Below, one piece after another: positions 51,781 through 64,000 of a DNA stretch of 64,000 nucleotides (the first letter of the stretch is position 1; each line of letters starts with the position of its first letter). The position numbers were made by a program, and so were the translations under genes. The stretch comes from Tanytarsus gracilentus (Eukaryota > Arthropoda > Insecta > Diptera > Chironomidae), in assembly GCA_038502055.1 (NCBI GenBank), contig JAXRKN010000041.1, forward strand, positions 3,205,501-3,269,500. The letters run 5' to 3'. The notes beneath the pieces were generated by a model that was not told the DNA's origin, ran no database searches, and worked only from the letters and a program-made list of their open reading frames with translations.

Positions 51781-51810
51781 TGACGGCGAGGGATAAATTA
51801 CCCGGCGTCA
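51781..51810. repeat. Imperfect GC-rich inverted repeat
   Basis: TGACGGCGAGGG and CCCGGCGTCA flank an AT centre and pair with two interruptions. The ends TGACG/CGTCA are half CRE-like sites. It could be a factor-binding site or a local hairpin. Confidence 0.5.
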
Positions 51811-52381
51811 ACTGCCCTTCTTTTATTCTCTTCCTCAAACATTGAGGCGAAAAGAAAGAAAAATCATTTTAGTGTATGCGTGTGTGAACTTTCTTTTTTC
51901 TCGTCAATTGACTGCTAATGGATTCCGTCTGCATTAAGGATATTTTTATCGTTGAGTAAAATTGTATCAAATTTCAGAAACTTTGTGGTGATTAACGTGA
52001 AAAAATATTTCATAACCGCACCGTGCAGATGAGTTTTAGTCAATTTGCGACTGAAAGGAATTAAGTCTTTAGGAATTAAACTCACTTGAGTCTCTTTAAA
52101 TCATTTTGAAACTTTTATTTAATAACTTGAATCGCAATAAATTGACTTAAAAGTTTAAAGCCGCTTTATTTAAATTTTTAATTTAACAACACAATTTTTA
52201 ATTAAAATGCTTAGAACAATTCGACTATTACATACTCAACATTTTAATATAGGTTCACACTGAAGTAGCCGTATAAGCTCCAAACCGTGCCGATTTTAAT
52301 TGCACGCAATGTGTATCGATGGTTTTTCTATTCATTCAAACAAGCCTCATTTCAAATGCAGTGTTTATTTATAATTGTTAC

Positions 52382-52492
52382 CTGTATCGACTTCATAGTT
52401 GCCTCGATCTTTCACTCTTTGTTGATATGAGCCGTACCGCAAACAATAAACAATGCTTTGTGCTCCTCCACCCTCTACCTCCATAATTTTCA
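52382..52492 (-). other. Candidate coding exon (MEVEGGGAQSIVYCLRYGSY...)
   Basis: On the minus strand an acceptor-like TTTTACAG ends at 52493. ATG follows at 52484, then 34 codons, then a donor CAG|GTAACA after 52382 (phase 1). The peptide is rich in charged and aromatic residues (RVKDRGNYEVDT near its end), with a composition unlike random AT-rich translation, and the segment is GC-richer than its surroundings. The same frame is open upstream to an ATG at 52685, so a longer first exon is possible. No family is recognised, and no downstream minus-strand exon could be identified in the window; the next exon may be far away. Confidence 0.35.
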
Positions 52493-52699
52493 CTGTAAAA
52501 TTGCTCTTTTTGCTCCAATTAATTGCAGAGTTTATTAAAAAAAAGTGAACACACATAGCTTGCAGCAGAAGTAGTGTTTCACATTGGAAAATATTCACCG
52601 TTTCAGTCGATCGATATTCATTGATGCAGTTTTTACACCTAAATGGGTTTTTTATCAATGAGTCGAGGCGCCATTTTTCAATCATCACCCATCCCAATT

Positions 52700-54788
52700 G
52701 CGTCGTTTATAAATTTATTACAGATCATTCTTTTTTTTACAGTAAATGTCAACAGTTTTCAAGTGAAAAAATATAAAAAGGGCGACAGATGTGCGTGAGT
52801 TGTGTGAAAGCATGTGAAAATGAGAGCAACAAAGATTGATGAATGTTCTTTGCATACATGTCATTGAGGCTAAGAAGAAGAAGTCGAAGGGTTGAAGAAT
52901 TAAATCATAAATTCATAACTCTTGCTCATGTCATGCTCTTTCCTTTTGACATTGTGCTCGAAAAATACAAGGAAATTGTCATTTCTGAAATTTGGAAGGA
53001 AAGTTGTCTCTCATGTAAATTTATGAATTCATATCTAATGTCAGTGCTTGAATATTTGACGAATTATAAGTGCTGGAAATCACTAAAATATGCAGTGAAT
53101 GTCAGAATTTTTATGTTTGACTGATTTGAGTTACTTAAAATTTTATTTCAGATTATGTTCCGAGCAATCAGCTTAAAGACAAAAGAAAAATTCAGATTTG
53201 AGTTTGTTTTTTACAAAAAATTCCAGGAAAATTTTACTTCTGAATTATAAAAAAAATTGAGATCGTTGAAACTGATCCCTTATTGGAGTATGATTTTCAT
53301 TCACAGATCAAAATATTTCATCTGAATGTTGATGTGAAATATAATTTCATTCATTTTTGTGAAGAATTAAGTGGATTCCAGGAAAAAATTCAATATTGAA
53401 TAAAACGTTTAATGAACATAATTTTCGATGAACAACCATTGCCATACAAATTTCAATTGGAAGTTTTCGTATATGAAAGTTTTGTATCTGAATGGTAGCA
53501 TTCTGAAATTGTAATAACTAAATTACCCTCTCTTACCCTTTTCATTCTATTGTGACGACACATAAATGTCAAAGCACTGGTACTTCGATAGATGCAAACA
53601 AAACCTCAATCAGACAATAATATTCAATTAGTTGATGGAGAACAACACAAGCACACACACAAAAAAACAATAAATGTTTGATTACTTCTCTGCATGTGTC
53701 GATCCATAGTTTTCTCATCTCATATTTGAAGCAGGGATGGTGTTGATGTTGTTGGGTCGTCTTCGTTGAATTTTAACCCGATATGATATTAAAATATATT
53801 ATTGAATAACATGAGTGCTGAAAATAGGTCAACTTTATATTTGATTACAATTTGAATATATTTCAATTCATTTTAATTAAATTTCAGTTTGAAAATATTT
53901 TGATCTTTACTTCTTGGTATACGTGTTCTGGATATTTTCAACATAACACATGCGGATAATAAATTAAAAATAAATTGGAAGGTGAGAACATTACGATTAT
54001 TTGTAAAAAGATTAAATTAATGATTTGCATGAAAAGATAAATACATCGCGAGCATAATTCTTTTCAGATACTTAAATGTTTTTTTTTCAATATGTTGTAA
54101 AATCGATGAAAGCTCTCAAAAAAATTAAAGCAGCATTTATTGAAAAACAGGTGAAAAAACTACACATCAGTTTTTTGAGAGCCGTGAACAAATCCGTTGA
54201 GGTTTAAAAACTTCCATTTAGAAAATTGGTGAATGCAGTTATATGAAGAGAGGAATAGAAAAATCAACAACATGAGTGGTAAGAGTTAGTATTTTTTCTA
54301 AAGAAGCTTATAAAAAGCTGAATGCATGATTTGCACGGAAAAATCCATTAATAGCTTATAAGTGGCAAAATCACATTCACAATCTTCGAGAAGATTAAAT
54401 TTTTTCCTATTAAAGAATTTAAAACTTTTTTAATATTTCAATTTAAAAATATATTAAAATTTATGGTTTTTCAAAAATTTCAGTTGAAAAATTAAAATAA
54501 TTTATGATGCAAGTTTTAATTCAATTTTCTGCCACCTCGATACTGCTTAATGCGATGGTTAACTTTCTTTCCTACATTTCAAACGGAAGCACTTAAACAG
54601 AAAGTTTCATATAATTTTTTTCTTTCTATGCTAATGCACAACACACATAACCTTGATATTCCCGGGCTCTTGTTCTTTTTGTTCACACACGTGCTTAGTA
54701 ATATGCACACGATAGAATAAAAATGCGAAATAGAAAAGAGAACTTTATCTTACGATCAACGTGGATAATTTCATGTTGTAGCAAGAAA
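52700..54788. other. Non-coding stretch
   Basis: No gene recognised. The open frame at 52843-53124 (plus) has no motif. The rest is AT-rich without repeats of note. Confidence 0.4.
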
Positions 54789-54811
54789 ATGTTTTTGCAA
54801 TTATTAACCAG
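54789..54811 (+). other. Tentative short first exon (MFLQLLTR...)
   Basis: ATG at 54789 in good context (AGAAAATG) opens seven codons ending ACC AG at 54811, followed by GTATGAAAGGG, phase 2. The junction (16 bases) is identical to that at 10982-10997. A tiny upstream frame (ATG TTG TAG) precedes it. No transcript or downstream exon supports it. Confidence 0.25.
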
Positions 54812-57800
54812 GTATGAAAGGGTGGTGAAAATCACAGGAAATTCGTGTCGATGGTTATGACTAGTAATAATAACATATTTACACCCTCAAGTCATACTAA
54901 TTAACGCTTTTCGGATGGATTTATAAAGTTATTGAAGAAAAGTGACTTTTAGTGTGGAAAAATTGTAATTAAGGGTAAAAACTGGGTTAACTAAAAATAC
55001 AAACAGAAATGTCAATGATTTATTTGGATTGAGTTCATTAGTTAGTTTTCAAAGTGCAATTTATAAAAAATTTGTTTATTTTTTTAATGACTCAATCTCA
55101 CTACAAATTAAAAGCTTCCATAAACTCGAAACAAGATTAAACTCCATTAAAAAATATAGAAATTTTATGGTATCGCAAAGTTTTGATGTTTTTCAGCTTC
55201 TTTCCAAATTAACCTCAACTTTTTTTATGACCTCAAAGAAAGCATTAAAAGCTTTTTTAATAACTCCCATCGTGACCAACAAATAAAAATGAGAGTAACG
55301 ACCTCAATCGAATCATCAACCCCTTCTTTAAAATTTTTTTTATCATTTTGAATAATTCTTATATATTTTTGTTTTTTTTCACAAAACTCGAGGATAGTAA
55401 TGAAATTTTATTACTCATAGTCTATGCACATAAGAAAAAACAAATATTATGAAAAAGATCCTTGAGCGAAACAAGACGGAGGATGAAAAGATCGAAAGTG
55501 GGGATCTGAAAATGAACTGGCAATATATCTCATTTTATTATCCTTCCATTAATGTTTTTTCATTGCTTTTATTCGCTCCCAATTTTCCAGTTGTATGGCA
55601 AGCAACAAAAGATGAATAAAGGAAAAATTTTGAGCTTCAATACACTCGCAGCGGAATGCTTTAATCTTGGAAGATAATTTTCAGTTTTTGCTCGCACACA
55701 TTTTCATGATATTTTTATGGTTTAATAGCGAAAGGCCGTGCGCCATAAAAGAGTGCGAAATGACTTGGAACCTTCCCCAGAATGTCTATTAATAGTCAGC
55801 TCACAAATTATGTCTACATCAATGAGTAATCGTGCATTTTCAGTGAAATTACAACCATTATTGTTCTAGGCTGAGTTTTTAGTGTCATTGCCATCATAAT
55901 CTTTTCCTCTTAAGTCGCTCGAAGCTCGAAAAAAATTTAATCTTCTCATGTTTGATTTTCCGCGTTAAACAATCAAAAAGCGCGTCTGTTGTTAAAAAGA
56001 GGCGAAGACATAAAGAGTAAAAAAATCTCATCATCTACATATGGCACACAGCGAAAAAGCAAACACAAATGCTGTAAAAAGAACAAAAAATCTTTTCAGC
56101 AAAAATCAAGCCATAATTCTGTTCGATATGGTGAAAAGAGAGAGAAGAAAAAATGATTTTGCTATGAAAGCGAGCGAGTTGAGAAATTAAAAGCTTTTCC
56201 TCCTTGTCATATTGTAATCAATTTTTCGCTGCTATCATTGCTTCGCTTTGAGAGAGTGTTTTTAGAGATTTAAAATGGTAACATCTCGTGCTATTGTGTG
56301 CTCTGCTTGTGATTATGTGATTTTTGGAGGATTTTCATAAAATAGAAATTAATTGGAATTTTTTAAGTTTTTTTGTAGAATTTTATAAAAATGTTTAAAA
56401 TTATTTTCAAATGTTTTTTAATTACATAAAAATTTAAAACTTAAAAATATTAATTTTGAAGCCACTTAATAAAATTGAGCTCTCTCTTTTCCCTTAACAA
56501 GCTTCCTCATAACAAAAACCTACATTTGCAAGCATTTCAGTCACGTTGCTAAAATAGAAACATAATGATTTTATGGTGAATCAACTTCGACTAACAAAGT
56601 CACATATTCTCTGAGCTTCAACAAAAGAGCTGTTGAGCATACACCGAGAGCTTTTTGTTCTCAACACAGTTTTATTATGGAGAAAAAAGTTTTGCATTCA
56701 TGTTTATAATCAATCGATTGAAAGTGAAGAACATTTTATGTCGTTCCAGTTTTCCTCTTTTCTGTCAATGTGCATCTCTTGCTGCCTTTTCATTCATGTA
56801 ATGCAAAAGCTCCCCATTGATTAGTTTTTTTTACAAAAGTTTTACCATATAATAAAATTTGAGATTGAATGAGAAAAGTCTGAGTGAGTTTGAGAGCTGA
56901 TTTTGACATTATTTCCTGTGCTTTAACGATTTTAAAGCTTTCTTCAATTAAAATTCAATTCTCCAATTTAAAATTTCCTCTAATATTTTCAATTAAATTT
57001 CAACATTATCAAATTCACTTGTGCGTGACTAAAATATGAAAATTTTTAATGTTAAAATAGATTTTCATATTGCATGGGAAATGCAAAAGTTTCAAATATC
57101 ATTTTGGTTCTAGTTTGAGAGGGAATTGTCATAAATTGATTTGAATTTTAAAGTGAAATGTTTTGCTGATTGGAAAATTTTATTGATTTCAGTAAAATTT
57201 TATTTGCTTGTTTTTGAGTGCAAATTTTCTCATAAACTATCATTAACTCTATTTTTAAAGTTGAAAGTAAATTTTTCCATTTAAGAGATTTTAAAATCAA
57301 TTATTTAGCTTGTCATCAACATTAAAAACCACTTAATTATTTAACAGCTATACTTTTAATTATAAATCGCATTTTTTAGTTAAAACAATATTTTTCTTAA
57401 AAAATAAGTAAAGATATTTAAATGTTATGTTGAGTCGTCATGATAAATAATTATCTGTCGTTTTAGATTTTTTCATCCCTCGCTGGATGATTTGCCTGAA
57501 ATTAGTGTCGACACAAAGCGATTTATCACTTCTTAAAAAAAGAGGGAGTAAATGAATGTTGCCCTTTTCTTCTCGTTCGTGTCATTATTTTTTTTCGATA
57601 CGTCATTGATGAAAATTCATCGCATGAATGGTCTATGATTGCGTAAATGGAAAATGAAATTGCGGTAAGAGGAAATTCATTGTTGTTGTTGAGGTTATAA
57701 TTGCTTTTTAGACATTCACACATACAAAATGGGCTTTTTTTTCTTGCTGAGGTGGTGGGCAGTGTGGGAGGTCATGGTGAGAGGAAAAAGTTCCAATTTC

Positions 57801-60800
57801 CGCTGTGTATGGTTGAAGAGTCATTGGAGAAAATAAGGTTAGAAGGTAGAAGGTATAACTAATTGTGCAAGAATAGCTAAATAATGACTTTCATTCCATA
57901 AATTACTATCATCTCTGTCTGACGGAGTCAAGGCGTGGACACTTTTGAAAATTATTAAAAAATTATTTTTTTCACAAATTATTGAAATTGATCATAGAAA
58001 TTATTTATTAATTTAATTAAAATCAAGTCGTTGATGTATGTGAGCATTTTGCGCAAAGAAATTAAGCATTTGTGAGGGAAGAAAAAGAAGCTCGGAAATG
58101 GAAAACATTTTATCAGAAAAATACTATCGAATGGATATAGTTGAGTTCAATGAAGCATTCTTTAGCAACGTTGGCAAAAAAATAAGGAAATATTTCCAAC
58201 TATTTTCCTCCCACTTAAAGTCATTTCCTTTTTGCACGCATCTTGCCTATCAACGTGACACAAATGCTCATTTGAAATCTGAGATTTTTTATTAATACCC
58301 ATACAGAAGTGCTCAATGCTTCATTCAGTTTTAAAATAGAATTTCCGAATCATTCAAATGGCAATCATTTCTAATGACGTCTTATGCATGAGCATTAATT
58401 TAATTTAAGTTCTCGTATTCATGATAAAATGTCTCATAATATGTTATTCCAATTATTGTGCGTGTGTGTTTTAGATATAAACTTTCATGTCTTTCTCATT
58501 TCATGGCTTCACTTTATATTTAATTGCAACATAAGCAAATGCTTTAAATAATTCGAACAAATAGCTTGAAATTCATTAGAAAGTGAAAATTTGCAATTAT
58601 TACAGTTAGCGTGTGGTTAATTAACATTTATTGGATTCTATATTTTGAGTGTTATTAAGTTCTTGGAATTTATTTAAATATTTTCATGATAATTAATGTT
58701 GTTGGTAATAAATGTAGCTTTAATTTATAAATTTGAGAGTTTACAATTTAAAGAAAATTTTTAATCATAAAAACTCGTAAAGTTTGATTTTACTTTAATT
58801 TTTTTTTCATATGCAGATAATTATAAGATCATCATCGATATTTTTACGTCATTACTTCGATTTGACTATGAACCGTTGAATCCCTTTCAATTATATTCAA
58901 CCAAATATTACGCAAATAATTGTGCAATTAAAAGTTCTAAGAGTTTGATGGTCCTGCAAATGACGTCTTTTACCTCCATGACGACAAATTGCGCTTCAAT
59001 TAATTTTTTTTTATCAAAAGGGTTGATGAATCTCGAACTCAAATGGTTGTTTACCCTTGAGTATTTTCGTTAAAAGTTTATTAAACATTTTCACTTTGAC
59101 AAGCCACGTTTTTGATGAATATTTCACTCGTAAATTAAGTGAATTCTGTTGATGATGCTACATGATACAAATTTGTGAAAATGTTACTAAAAGTTGTATG
59201 AAACTATGAAATCCAATTTAAAGCACTCTCAACTGCATGAGAAAAAAGTTTTACAACTTTTAATCTCAACGTCGTCTATTTACAGCCCGAAACTTTACGA
59301 GCATATTACGATAATATTTTTATGTTTTTAAATAATTTATGAGCCTGCTTGTTACATATTTACTCGACTGTGCATCGTTGAAACTTACTCAAGAAATGGA
59401 ATGAGAAGAGGTTTTTGGCGACGAAACAACTTGTGAAAATTTATTTCATTCAAGTAGAAAATCATTGACCGGTAACACAAGAGCCATCAATTATTAAATG
59501 AAATGAGAGCTCATCCATTTTTCATTCGTTTTTCAATGAAATTCACACTCATTAATTTTAAACAGAATCTTTTTGAGAGAAATTGCATTGAGGCTGGCAA
59601 AGTGTCTGTCTGAGAAATTTAAAGATTAAACATATCTTCAAATTTTTATTAAACCTTAAAACAATTTAAAAAACATATAGAAATTTTTAAACTTGAAGCT
59701 TTAATTTTGTCGGTTCAAAAAAATTATCAGAAAATAATTTTTTCATCGCAAACTAAAGAACTAGAGAACTTCATGTCATCAACATTTTAAAAAAACTTTT
59801 TTCGAACCATTAATCTCACTCGTTAAGTTCACGCTGCGTTGAAACACCTTACTCACCATCAACAATTTAAATGAATCCAACTCAAATTTTTTCTGGAATG
59901 TTTTACACAAAAAATCTTTCATCTTTTTTTTTGGTGGTAGGGAAATGTCATAATGATGTACAAATATTGTCGAAGCATGAAAAGTGGTTCCACAGCTGTG
60001 TACTTCTTTATTTTTTATAATTTTTTTCTCCCTTCGTAAAAATTTGAAAAAATTTTAAAATTTACAAAGTCGTTAGTAATCAAAGTAAACTTTTTTTTTA
60101 TTAATTTATTTTTTTTAACAAAGTAAACTTTATTTTCTCTCAGTCGTCAACATTAGTATTACAAGTAGACAGAGAATAAATAATGATGTTTGTTACGATC
60201 TGAAAGATTTAATGAGCATTTCTCTCAAAAAGATTCAAAAAAGTTTTTGTTTTCTTTTCTGCTTGAGGAGAAAAAAAATCTTTTTGTGGAGCGAGAAAAA
60301 AAAGGACGACGTTGATGCGATTTGGATGAAGCAAAAAGGACCATGAATAAATAGCAGAAAGGGTTAAAGAAAACTTTATTACGCCACTTTTTGAATGTTG
60401 AAATCATTGCTGAAAATATCTCGACATCAGACGGCTTGTTATGCACAAGGTTGGGATTTAAATTGCTATTGACGACAGGATTTTTTTAACGGTATTATAT
60501 TGCGCCAAACAATTTGTGGGTTTTAAGTAAAGTGATATGCCAAAGTGTGGGAGACGAATTTGATAGTAATTTTTGCCATTTTTTAAAGTTCAGTGATCAA
60601 TTCAAAAACTCTCAAAAAAAGTTAATTTTGTTGAGTAATTAGAAAATAATTATCGGCAATTAGGAAAGAAGAAGATGTTATCGATACTTTTAAGTATCTT
60701 CAGGCTCAAAGCAAAATTACAGATAATCCATTGGAATTCAATTAGCTTTTGAATAACGAAGGATGTAATCTTATCGAATATGATTTTCTAAATGTAATAA

Positions 60801-63461
60801 AAATTTAAAAAATATGCTTTAAAGCTCAATCTGCAATTTTCAGGTTAATTAAATCAAAAAACATGGAAACAAAACTTTATTAAATTAAATTCTATAAAAA
60901 ATCATATTTATTTTTTATGAATTCTTTGAAGCATCTTAAAATTTCTTTTTAAGACTTCAAAAAATTCTGCTTTAAAGTTAATTTTTTTTACTTTGTTAAC
61001 TCAAAGAGAAAATTGCAAAATTTGTAAAAATTATTTTTTAATTAAATTCTCTCGAAATTGGTTAAAGAGTAAGAAGCATAATTAGCTGCTTAACAACGAA
61101 GGTTTGACTCGACGATTATACAAAAAAATTCACTGTTCAATTATAATAAAATTCAAGCACCACTTTGCTCGATAATGATGTCATAACCCTGTAAATGCGA
61201 ATTAAAAACAAATTCTTTTGTCATTATTTTCAACTATGAATGTTTTTTTTACTTTATTTTCCTCTTTCTCAAAATAAAAGTTCTCAACGATTTTATTTTT
61301 CTTGCGAATGATTTACATTTAAGTTTAATCTAGATGTGTGTCTTTTTTCGTGTAGATAACTGAAAATTCTCTTTTTTATACTAGAATATTATTATTTTTT
61401 GTTAAATTCCTTCTTTATTTACAGACAATTGTTTTAATCTAATTTATTCATGCTAAGCATTATTTACAAAAAGAAATCCATGTCATTAAATGTTTCATTG
61501 TGTTTTGAGAATTTATATACGTCTAAGTTGGAAAATGAGGCTCGATAAAACTTTAAAATTTCTTTTCGTCTTACTTGCTGCTGAAATTTTTATAAACTTA
61601 AAGAGTTGTGCAGCGCGAAGAGAAAATAAATGATGGGGACAATTTGAGAAAGACGTGACTGGTTTAAATTCAACAATATGGATGGTCTCATTCGCAATAC
61701 ATTAATGAAACTCATGAATTTCGAAAAAGGGTCTCTCGACTAGACACATTTCCATATTTCATTAAATCTCCTCTCAATTAAATTAATTAACATTTTCTCC
61801 AAAATAACTTTTCTCTCGTCGGAGTTTTTGTGAATAGAAATCTTTCTTCAAATTTAACCTAATTTCTGTTGAAAACATGAATTAGAAATTTTCAATCCTA
61901 GAAAAAAGTTTTTCTTCTCTTTTAAAATATTAAAACGATAATAAAACGCCATTTATAGCAATTCAGTCTTGAGAAACAGTTTTCATTCTTGATCTTTAAA
62001 TTTATAAACTTTTCATTTTTTAATAAATTTTCTAGTGCTTCGCTCTTTAATTTTTTTTTGGTAGGAGGGTAAAGTGTGGTGATTTTGACGAGGGACAAAA
62101 TTTATCTTTTTAAAGTCACATATTTCAGTCCGTAACAGCCCTGATTTAATTCCCTTTAAGGCTTAACCACATAAAAACTGACAGTTACGCGCTTTGATTT
62201 ACGATGGATCAGGATTTTTTTATGGTCATAAAATTTTGCTTACAAAATCACAGCACTTTACCCTAAAGGAAAAAATGAAGGAAGAAAAATAAAAAATTTC
62301 TCATCTTTAGAAGATTTTCCTATTTTTTTTGTATTATACAAAATAAGAAAGTGGGGAAATTAAATTTATGTCTTGCAAGAATCTTTTCTTTTCTTCTTTT
62401 TCTTCATCATTTTTGCTTGAAGTGATAAAAACTTTCTTCTTACACTCAGGATTTGTGTATGCTCTCACTCTCGTTCTTGTGTTTGCTCGATCCCATTCTC
62501 TATTTATTGTGTCACTCAACTTTTTTTTGTAAATCCATTATCTAATTTTCCCTCTCAAACTCTTTATGATGTTAGTGCTCTACATTTTCATCTTTCAATC
62601 CTTTTTTATCTGAGAGAGATAAATTTGCTGAATCTTTAGATATTGAGCAATAATCAAAGACTTTTCTCCCCTAAAGAGTGATGTGTGTGTGCTTTCATCA
62701 ATTGTTCTTCATCTTCAGTATTATTAACAACTTTAACATGCAATTTATTTCTATTCTATATAAAAGTTTCTCTCACTTCCTCAATCTCATCATGCCTTTA
62801 TGTTTATTTATTTTCTTCTTTGGTCCTATTTGGTAAAAATACATACATCATTTGATGATAGAAAATAAATAAGAAGACAAAATTCTGCAGTTTGGCTGGA
62901 CGGAAAAATGAAAAAATTGGCAAATTTTTAATATGATTTAGAATTTTGTTAAAATGATGTCGAGCATTTTTTTTCTCTTTAAAAGCTCATTTGTTAGGAA
63001 TTTTTCGTTAAGTTTTATTATTCCCTTTGTTAAATAACTTTGAAACAATTATTTATCAAATTTCTAAATTTGCCATTAAATAATTTTTCCATCCAGTCAT
63101 TGCAGCTGAATCTCACATTCACATCTCTCTTGATGTCTCATGAGAGAGTTGAAAAAAGTGTGTATATGAACGTGTACGAAAAAAAGGAGGCATATAAAAC
63201 TTTATCATCACCCTCATGATCGTACATGGCAATAAATTCACCAGAAAAAAAAGTAGAACAAAGTAGAAGAAAATTTTTCAAGAAAAGTGCTGGAAGAGGA
63301 AAAGAAAGAAAATTGAATTTCTCTCATCATGACAATGGTGCAAGGGGGTTATATATGCCGAGTGGTAGGCAAGATATGACTTTGATGCCATTAGATGTTA
63401 TCTGATTCTCATAAAAATTCTTCGAGGTTTCTTTTAGACCGAATTTATTATTTTTCTCCAG
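54812..63461. other. Long non-coding stretch
   Basis: No gene supported on either strand. Open frames of 60-85 codons lack motifs and are typical of AT-rich DNA. One CTCGAG is at 55387. Confidence 0.45.
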
Positions 63462-63526
63462 ATCGTTTTCAAGTTGCCAGCCCCAAATTTCAATTTACGC
63501 GCCAGCATGCGTTTCAAACCGCCAAG
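63462..63526 (+). other. Candidate exon near the right edge (MRFKPPR...)
   Basis: A strong acceptor (TTATTTTTCTCCAG) ends at 63461, and a donor AAG|GTATAATT follows 63526. The 65-bp segment is about half G+C in very AT-rich surroundings, and all three frames are open. One frame has an ATG at 63507 giving MRFKPP then AG (phase 2); the frame starting at its first base reads IVFKLPAPNFNLRASMRFKPP. It is the best-formed exon candidate outside the two genes, either a 5'-terminal coding exon with a spliced leader part or an internal exon. The gene would continue rightward beyond the window. Confidence 0.4.
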
Positions 63527-64000
63527 GTATAATTTTTAACAAAGAGCTTCTCGTTATTAACTTTATTGTTGTTGTTAACTCATCATAAACCTCATTTCTC
63601 ATCCATACAACAATCTTGCTGTGAATGTGTGCTTATGACGAATTAAATAACATTAAGCGTGACATTCACACAGCACGATGAGGACGTGATGAATTAAACT
63701 TCGCTCTATATGAAACTATTCAAAAAATTTCCATTTTCTTTATGCTCCCCTTTTTTTTATTCTGTGTTCGAGCTAATTTGAGGGGCGAAAATATTTTGTC
63801 ATCAAAGTTAATCGTTACGGCCTCACTATGGGCTAATGTTGCGTAGTCTAAAGCTCACAATGTCACTCAAATTGTCTTCATCATCACGCTTTTGTCGTCG
63901 CAGCCAGGATGTGGAAATGAAGAAAGTCACGGAGGGGGAAAATTTTATGACACATCTCATCTATGCTACGATGATGGCGAAGTTCTATTGTGATGGTCAT
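63527..64000. other. Non-coding end of window
   Basis: No feature recognised. If the candidate exon to the left is real, this is the start of its downstream intron. Confidence 0.35.

Larger units (their letters stand above)
45219..52381. other. Non-coding stretch with possible regulatory islands
   Basis: No gene supported. Two intervals look less AT-monotonous than the rest. About 45840-46200 is GC-richer; its open frames on both strands show no motif. About 47600-48260 combines homeodomain-type sites (an ATTAATTAATTAATTAA run), a GATA site and several GC-containing blocks, and could be an enhancer. An ATG at 51349 runs to a donor-like AAG|GTGAGAG at 51462, not called as an exon. Confidence 0.4.

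Overview
The window is AT-rich animal DNA, mostly non-coding. Short introns of 56 and 62 bp, an arthropod-type TCAGT initiator with a TATA box, and an LRIM-like leucine-rich-repeat protein suggest an insect. A nematoceran dipteran (mosquito or midge type) is my guess; nothing here fixes the species.

Two protein genes are well supported. A minus-strand gene at 19628-20963 has three coding exons that join in frame into a 405-residue zinc-less medium-chain dehydrogenase/reductase. It has an unusual Ser-rich insertion, and its probable promoter lies near 21246. A plus-strand, single-exon gene at 43270-45090 encodes a 606-residue type I membrane protein with a signal peptide, LRR ectodomain, coiled coil, transmembrane helix and short tail. 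Its layout resembles the transmembrane LRIM immune proteins of mosquitoes. It has its own TATA box, initiator and poly(A) signal.

The rest is long intergenic or intronic sequence with mobile-element debris. At 1320-3640 a decayed minus-strand retroelement shows extreme strand bias and ORF1-like fragments. At 10830-11991 there is a probable 5'-truncated non-LTR insertion with a (TCTA)n tail and a 21-bp target-site duplication. At 24991-25650 a possible non-autonomous element carries hairpin ends and a 12-bp minisatellite. At 27027-27801 a foldback element has two ~200-bp arms made of AGAATTTCTAT-type units, bounded by an 11-bp direct repeat.

Five tentative exons stand out against this background: plus-strand 6180-6202, 10943-10986, 54789-54811 and 63462-63526, and minus-strand 52382-52492. 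The four plus-strand ones can each be read as a short ATG exon ending in a phase-2 AG|GT donor. They could be alternative first exons of one large gene spanning the window, with the LRR and dehydrogenase genes nested in its introns. This is speculative, because such patterns also arise by chance in AT-rich DNA.

The palindrome CTCGAG is clearly over-represented (23 sites by hand count). Twelve lie between 34203 and 42236, a stretch with no firm gene that may be regulatory. No tRNA, rRNA, familiar microRNA or CRISPR array was recognised.
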